Of a DNA stretch of 64,000 bases, positions 60,134 through 64,000 are shown in pieces. This DNA is from Reticulitermes lucifugus (Eukaryota; Arthropoda; Insecta; Blattodea; Rhinotermitidae). Each line of letters opens with the position of its first letter. Position 1 is the stretch's first letter. Location of the stretch: NCBI GenBank assembly GCA_026260175.1, contig JAKCWW010000455.1, positions 7,410 through 71,409 of the forward strand. The letters run 5' to 3'. The notes beneath the pieces are model-generated. The model ran no database searches. It was given only the letters and a program-made list of their open reading frames with translations, and was not told the origin of the DNA. A program made the position numbers and the translations under genes.

Positions 60134-62957
60134 ATCTTTATTTAATATTTTAAAGATTACAGATCATGATTCACCGCCTTCAAAACCTCAAATCTCATAC
60201 AGGCGTTAAAACGTTTTTCCACCACACTTTTCTTTCATCTATTCACGCTTAAAATACGCTTTTTTCGAAGTAAAATTGAAGTTGTCCCTGTAATTGCCAT
60301 CGGAGGATCTGGCGAAATACGTTGTTGAAGTGCCTAAACATATCGCACATGGTGAATGATAAGTACAGAAAGGCATCGTTGACATTTTCTCTGCTTTAGT
60401 ACTGATATCAGACTTTAATTTATGATAATGCTACAGTAATTTATTTACATACTATGCATAAAGAATGGTCATCTTACGCTCATCTTTGAAAGACAAAAAT
60501 TTACTTTTTAGTATCACAATACATACTTAGTCCTAAATTTTCTCGGAAATACATATAGGAAACCTACAATTTATTTTACTTTTTACACTTCTGTATGTTG
60601 ATTTAATTTACTGTGTGCCATTTAAACATTTTTAATTAAATTAATAGCTGAATACATAGTTTCGAAAATGGCATTCAAACAAATTTGAATAAAGTACATA
60701 ACTTCCTCTTTATAATAGAGGGGTTGCATTTATACGGTTTATTCTGCACCCTCTGAACAGATACTTCAGGTAATATCCTTTACGGACAGATTGCAAACAT
60801 TTAAGGCTTAAACGTTTAGGGACTTGAGAGGAAATTTTAATGGATTTGGAAACATGCAATCTTTAGACTGTCTGATATTGCATCCTAAGACTTGTAACAA
60901 AATTTTAAGTAGACTAAATTATATCCCAATATCTGAAATGTCATTGTCGATTTTCATTATCACAGTAGAATTTTATGTACTAATTAAAGACAATGTGATC
61001 CATTTACTCACGTACAACGAATAATTGCTTGTGAGAGAAATATTGTACATTGGTTTGTGAATTCAAAGTCACAAAGTCTGACTTATAAGTCTAAATGTAC
61101 ATGTCCAAAATTTATGTTTCAATATCTGATAAAGTAGCCATTTTGTGATTACCGATGGGACGTTTGCCTTCACAAGAATCTTCACTGGACTATGTGCTCT
61201 GCGACATGAATCTAGTCTACACAATTAAAACCTGTATTTATAGGACCTACGCTAATATTCTCATAAGGATTAGTCCTTAGTGCTATCCGTCCAGCACATT
61301 TTACTATTACCTCTTTTATGCATTTTTAATATCATCCGGGCTACCTTATATCCTGTCCATCTTCTCCTTCATGATTTTATTATCGTGAAAATAATGATTT
61401 AAGAGTAAACGTTTTGAAGCTTCTCTACACGCAACTTCATCCAGTCCCCTGTTATTTTATAATATGAATAATTTATTTGCTTATATATGTATTTGTGCAT
61501 TATTTATAGACGCTGCATGTATCGCAACGTATTGTGTCAAGCGTCAGATGGTCCGTGAATAAGAAATGAATAAGACGTTGACGGAAGCTGTCGTAGCCAA
61601 ATTGAAGCATTATACTGACAAATATTCCAGAAAAGTAACTGAGAAGGGGGAAGAGCAAACCTGTACGAATAATCTGTGTCACCAAAAATACAGGAAACAC
61701 AATTCATTCTATACAACTGGCAACCGTTTTTGGTACTTGGATCGATATTAATGTCTACTATATGATATCCAACATTTTTACTGTCTGTTCAAATAACTCT
61801 CTTCTTCAGCTTCGTAAGCACTTCTGCGAGAATGCATGTGGGCTTAGTTAAGCCTTGCACACTTTGTGCACCAGATTCACATAATTGTGTCTCTTAGAAG
61901 TGGAATCGACCCTTACATTCTTTTTCTCTCTTTTGGCTCTGAGACAGGAATAATCTCACGAGTGTACGTTAGGTCGTAATAAATTTTCTGCTTCCACTGA
62001 CCACTCATATTCAAGTCGCCTCTTCTGTAAGCAGCCACACGAATTTAGTTATCAGTACGAATAGAGAGCATAGATTCGGATGTCAAATGTTGACTGAATG
62101 TATTGAACTCGAGAGGCCACAATTCACATGAGCATTTACAAAATGAGTAGGGAGGCGCATAGGGGCATGAAGTGGCCAGTAGGCCTACTGTGGTATGAGG
62201 AACTGTGGGGGGAGGGGGCAGATATCTATGTTAAAGTATATCCAGTCGTCCCCCATACCATGGTATAGTAGTGGTGCGCTGAGCACAAGGCGGTGACAGT
62301 TGACATTCGGACACTGATTAATTGCATGCTCTTCCCAGTTGGCAGGAGCATTAGCACAGCGCGTGCGATTTCTGTTCACGAAAACATATGATGGTATCGT
62401 GACCTATCACTAGTGATGGAACCCATTCCGTTGCTTTTTAGGCTGCTCGTACTGTGACCTTTTGTGAATAACCAACAAGTCAGATAGGAGCTGAGACAGC
62501 AAAGGGACTGATTGACTGAAGAATCGGAGTCAGATTCCCAGCAGAGGCAAAAGATTTCTGCCTTCGCCAAGTGTTTAAATCAGCTCTGGAGCCAACCCAA
62601 CATCCCAAGGAGAATATGGTTCCCTGAGAGGAAAACGACAGGGGCGTGAAAATGACCATTGGTTTCGATTCAATGCCGAGATTCATCACGAGAGGAGTTA
62701 TACGTCCCCTCCCCGCTATACCTTTATGGCGTGCGTAGGGACAAGCTTATATTGAAAGCATTTTACATACTACAGAATTATAGGTGAAACAGAAAACTTC
62801 ACACAACCCCGTCCGTTAAGAAACACACCAATACGCACGACATGGACTAGATACTTTTGGATCACACATTAAGAATTCATACACGTACGTTCTTTTTGAG
62901 AAGGGCCCTGCAGCAGATGCTATGGACGCACCGCAGCCTTGAGGCTTACTGTGCAAC
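60134..62957. other. Unassigned intergenic DNA, less AT-rich after 62.1 kb
   Basis: No gene is supported. Frames at 60824-61024, 61500-61751 and 62185-62689 are short, mostly overlapping and without motifs. Confidence 0.45.
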
Positions 62958-63190
62958 CCTGTGATGAAGATGAAGATGAAGATGAAGAGAAAGATGGTCA
63001 CTTTTTTTAATTTTTCAAGTAATGGAGCGCCGGTGGAATAAAATTGACAGGGGAAAACTGAAGTACTCGGGGAAAAACCTGTTCTAGTGCCACATTGTCA
63101 ACCACAAACCCCACATGGACTGATCCGGGATCGAACCCGGGCCTCCGCGGCAAGAGGCCGGCGACTAACCGTCTGAGCCATGGCACGGCC
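62958..63190 (-). mobile_element. tRNA-derived SINE (copy 3) with simple-repeat tail
   Basis: On the minus strand the head starts GGCCGTGCCATGGCTCAGAC. Box A TGGCTCAGACGG is at 63169-63180 and box B GGGTTCGATCCCGG at 63125-63138, both near-perfect. The body has GGTTTTTCCCCGAGTACTTC and a TTTTCCCC segment, as in other insect tRNA-SINEs, and ends with an A-rich stretch (about 63003-63016) and a CTTCAT/GATGAA hexanucleotide run (62963-62988). The strong promoter boxes suggest a fairly recent copy. Whether the simple repeat belongs to the SINE tail or the target is unclear. Confidence 0.88.
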
Positions 63191-63359
63191 TACTCGTACG
63201 TTTGTAAGTATTTAATTGTATAAAACCTTAAACTCTGGTCTACATCTTACATCAATCTTTATTTTAAAAATTGCGTAATTTTATAATTCTAAAGTTTTTA
63301 ACATCTTTTTATTATTGTAATACAAAGAACGTTGAGTTCGTACTTGCACACCTTCGTAT
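63191..63359. other. Unassigned AT-rich DNA
   Basis: Nothing is recognised. Confidence 0.5.
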
Positions 63360-63367
63360 TTGTAATT

Positions 63368-63456
63368 CCATGAAGATGGGGCCTCGGCGCTTAAACATGT
63401 AGGTGTTTTATACGTCATATATGCGTTTTAGTCTTTTGATGTTCATTTGTTGGTTA
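63368..63456 (+). ncRNA. Degenerate hammerhead-like unit E
   Basis: ATGAAGA (63370-63376; canonical CTGANGA) is followed by TGG, a GCC/GGC foldback, then TTAAACATGTAGG (canonical GAAACATGTAGG) and the tail TTCATTTGTTGG (63442-63453). Both core boxes are altered, so it should be dead. The order, spacing and tail place it in the family. The octamer TTGTAATT flanks the unit at 63360-63367 and 63457-63464, a possible target duplication, though AT-rich. Confidence 0.4.
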
Positions 63457-63464
63457 TTGTAATT

Positions 63465-64000
63465 ATATATTCCTAAATATGTCTTTACTTTTATACACAG
63501 CCAGTTACCTTTTCTGTAATCCTCAAAAATTCAGATTACATTTTATGGTAAACTTTTTGTAGCTAATTAGTTATAACTATTGCGTGGTAATGCTTGGGAT
63601 GCTTTATAACAAGGTTTAAGTCATTTATAAAGTAGTCCTCTATATGGTCCATCGCAAAATCATATTCTTCTATCTATAAATTTCGAAATAAATTCAGATA
63701 TATTGGAGATTTATAAGCGTCACGTTACGTAATATACGTAACAGCAGATATAGTTCTAACATTTTAAGAAATCTTGTTGCTGCCATTATCAGAGCCGAAG
63801 AAAGTATGGACTGGAATGTGCGTGCAGCATGTTAGAAGATTGAGAAGTGTTGTGGACGTCGATTACAAAATACCACCTCGGGGTTCAATAGTCAAGACAT
63901 GTTCATCTGAGTAGTTGCGAACCTCCTACGAGGCTGTACGGTGTCACAATACAGTAGAACACAATGAAAACTATATTTTATATTACTTCAAATGAGGCAC
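63465..64000. other. Unassigned AT-rich DNA
   Basis: Nothing is recognised to the window end. Confidence 0.5.

Noticed and set aside
63125-63190. A functional tRNA gene
   Set aside because: Same reason: the tRNA-like head runs on into a SINE body with a simple-repeat tail.

Overview
This window reads as gene-poor, AT-rich intergenic DNA from a large arthropod genome. The likely source is a cockroach or other blattodean. That guess rests on my memory of the translated repeats, above all an RTE-like endonuclease/reverse transcriptase family and a repeat carrying PQPEDAPCRGDRDP, and it is inference. No complete host protein-coding gene could be supported. Nearly all open frames are under 110 codons, most are chance, and the longest readable ones are transposon remains. 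There is no bacterial gene organisation, rRNA or CRISPR array. I recognised no LTR element or virus copy.

Layout. 1-6.1 kb: a tRNA-derived SINE (minus strand) and three plus-strand 3' fragments of one RTE-like LINE family, here family A. 6.1-14.4 kb: unassigned DNA with one strong hairpin. 14.4-18.8 kb: a ~57-bp tandem repeat, two minus-strand family A 3' fragments, a perfect-armed palindrome and a weak TATA/initiator pair. 21.5-23.4 kb: a hammerhead-like ribozyme unit, a 15-bp hairpin, the decayed C-terminal half of a pogo/Tigger-like transposase and a widespread repeat of unknown class. 23.4-35 kb: almost empty apart from one SINE-like trace. 35-47.3 kb: a clear SINE, a SINE-like trace, more hammerhead-like units and a Tc1/mariner-type transposon with 71-bp inverted ends around an assembly gap. 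48.5-53 kb: a second copy of the unknown repeat, a large minus-strand family A relic with endonuclease and RT regions, and a 647-bp hAT element at its 5' side. 56.1-59 kb: a second LINE family (B), 5'-truncated, followed head-to-tail by a partial second copy. 59.8-63.5 kb: two more hammerhead-like units and a tRNA-derived SINE.

Most notable signal: a short recurring module, made of a hammerhead-ribozyme-like core, a spacer of roughly 40-80 nt, and a tail resembling GTGCATTTGTTGGA. It occurs at five loci in both orientations. One copy is flanked by a 10-nt direct repeat and two form inverted pairs. Hammerhead motifs are known from Penelope-like elements and related small retroelements, so this is probably a mobile family of that kind. 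Four copies share an unpaired U after the CUGANGA core.
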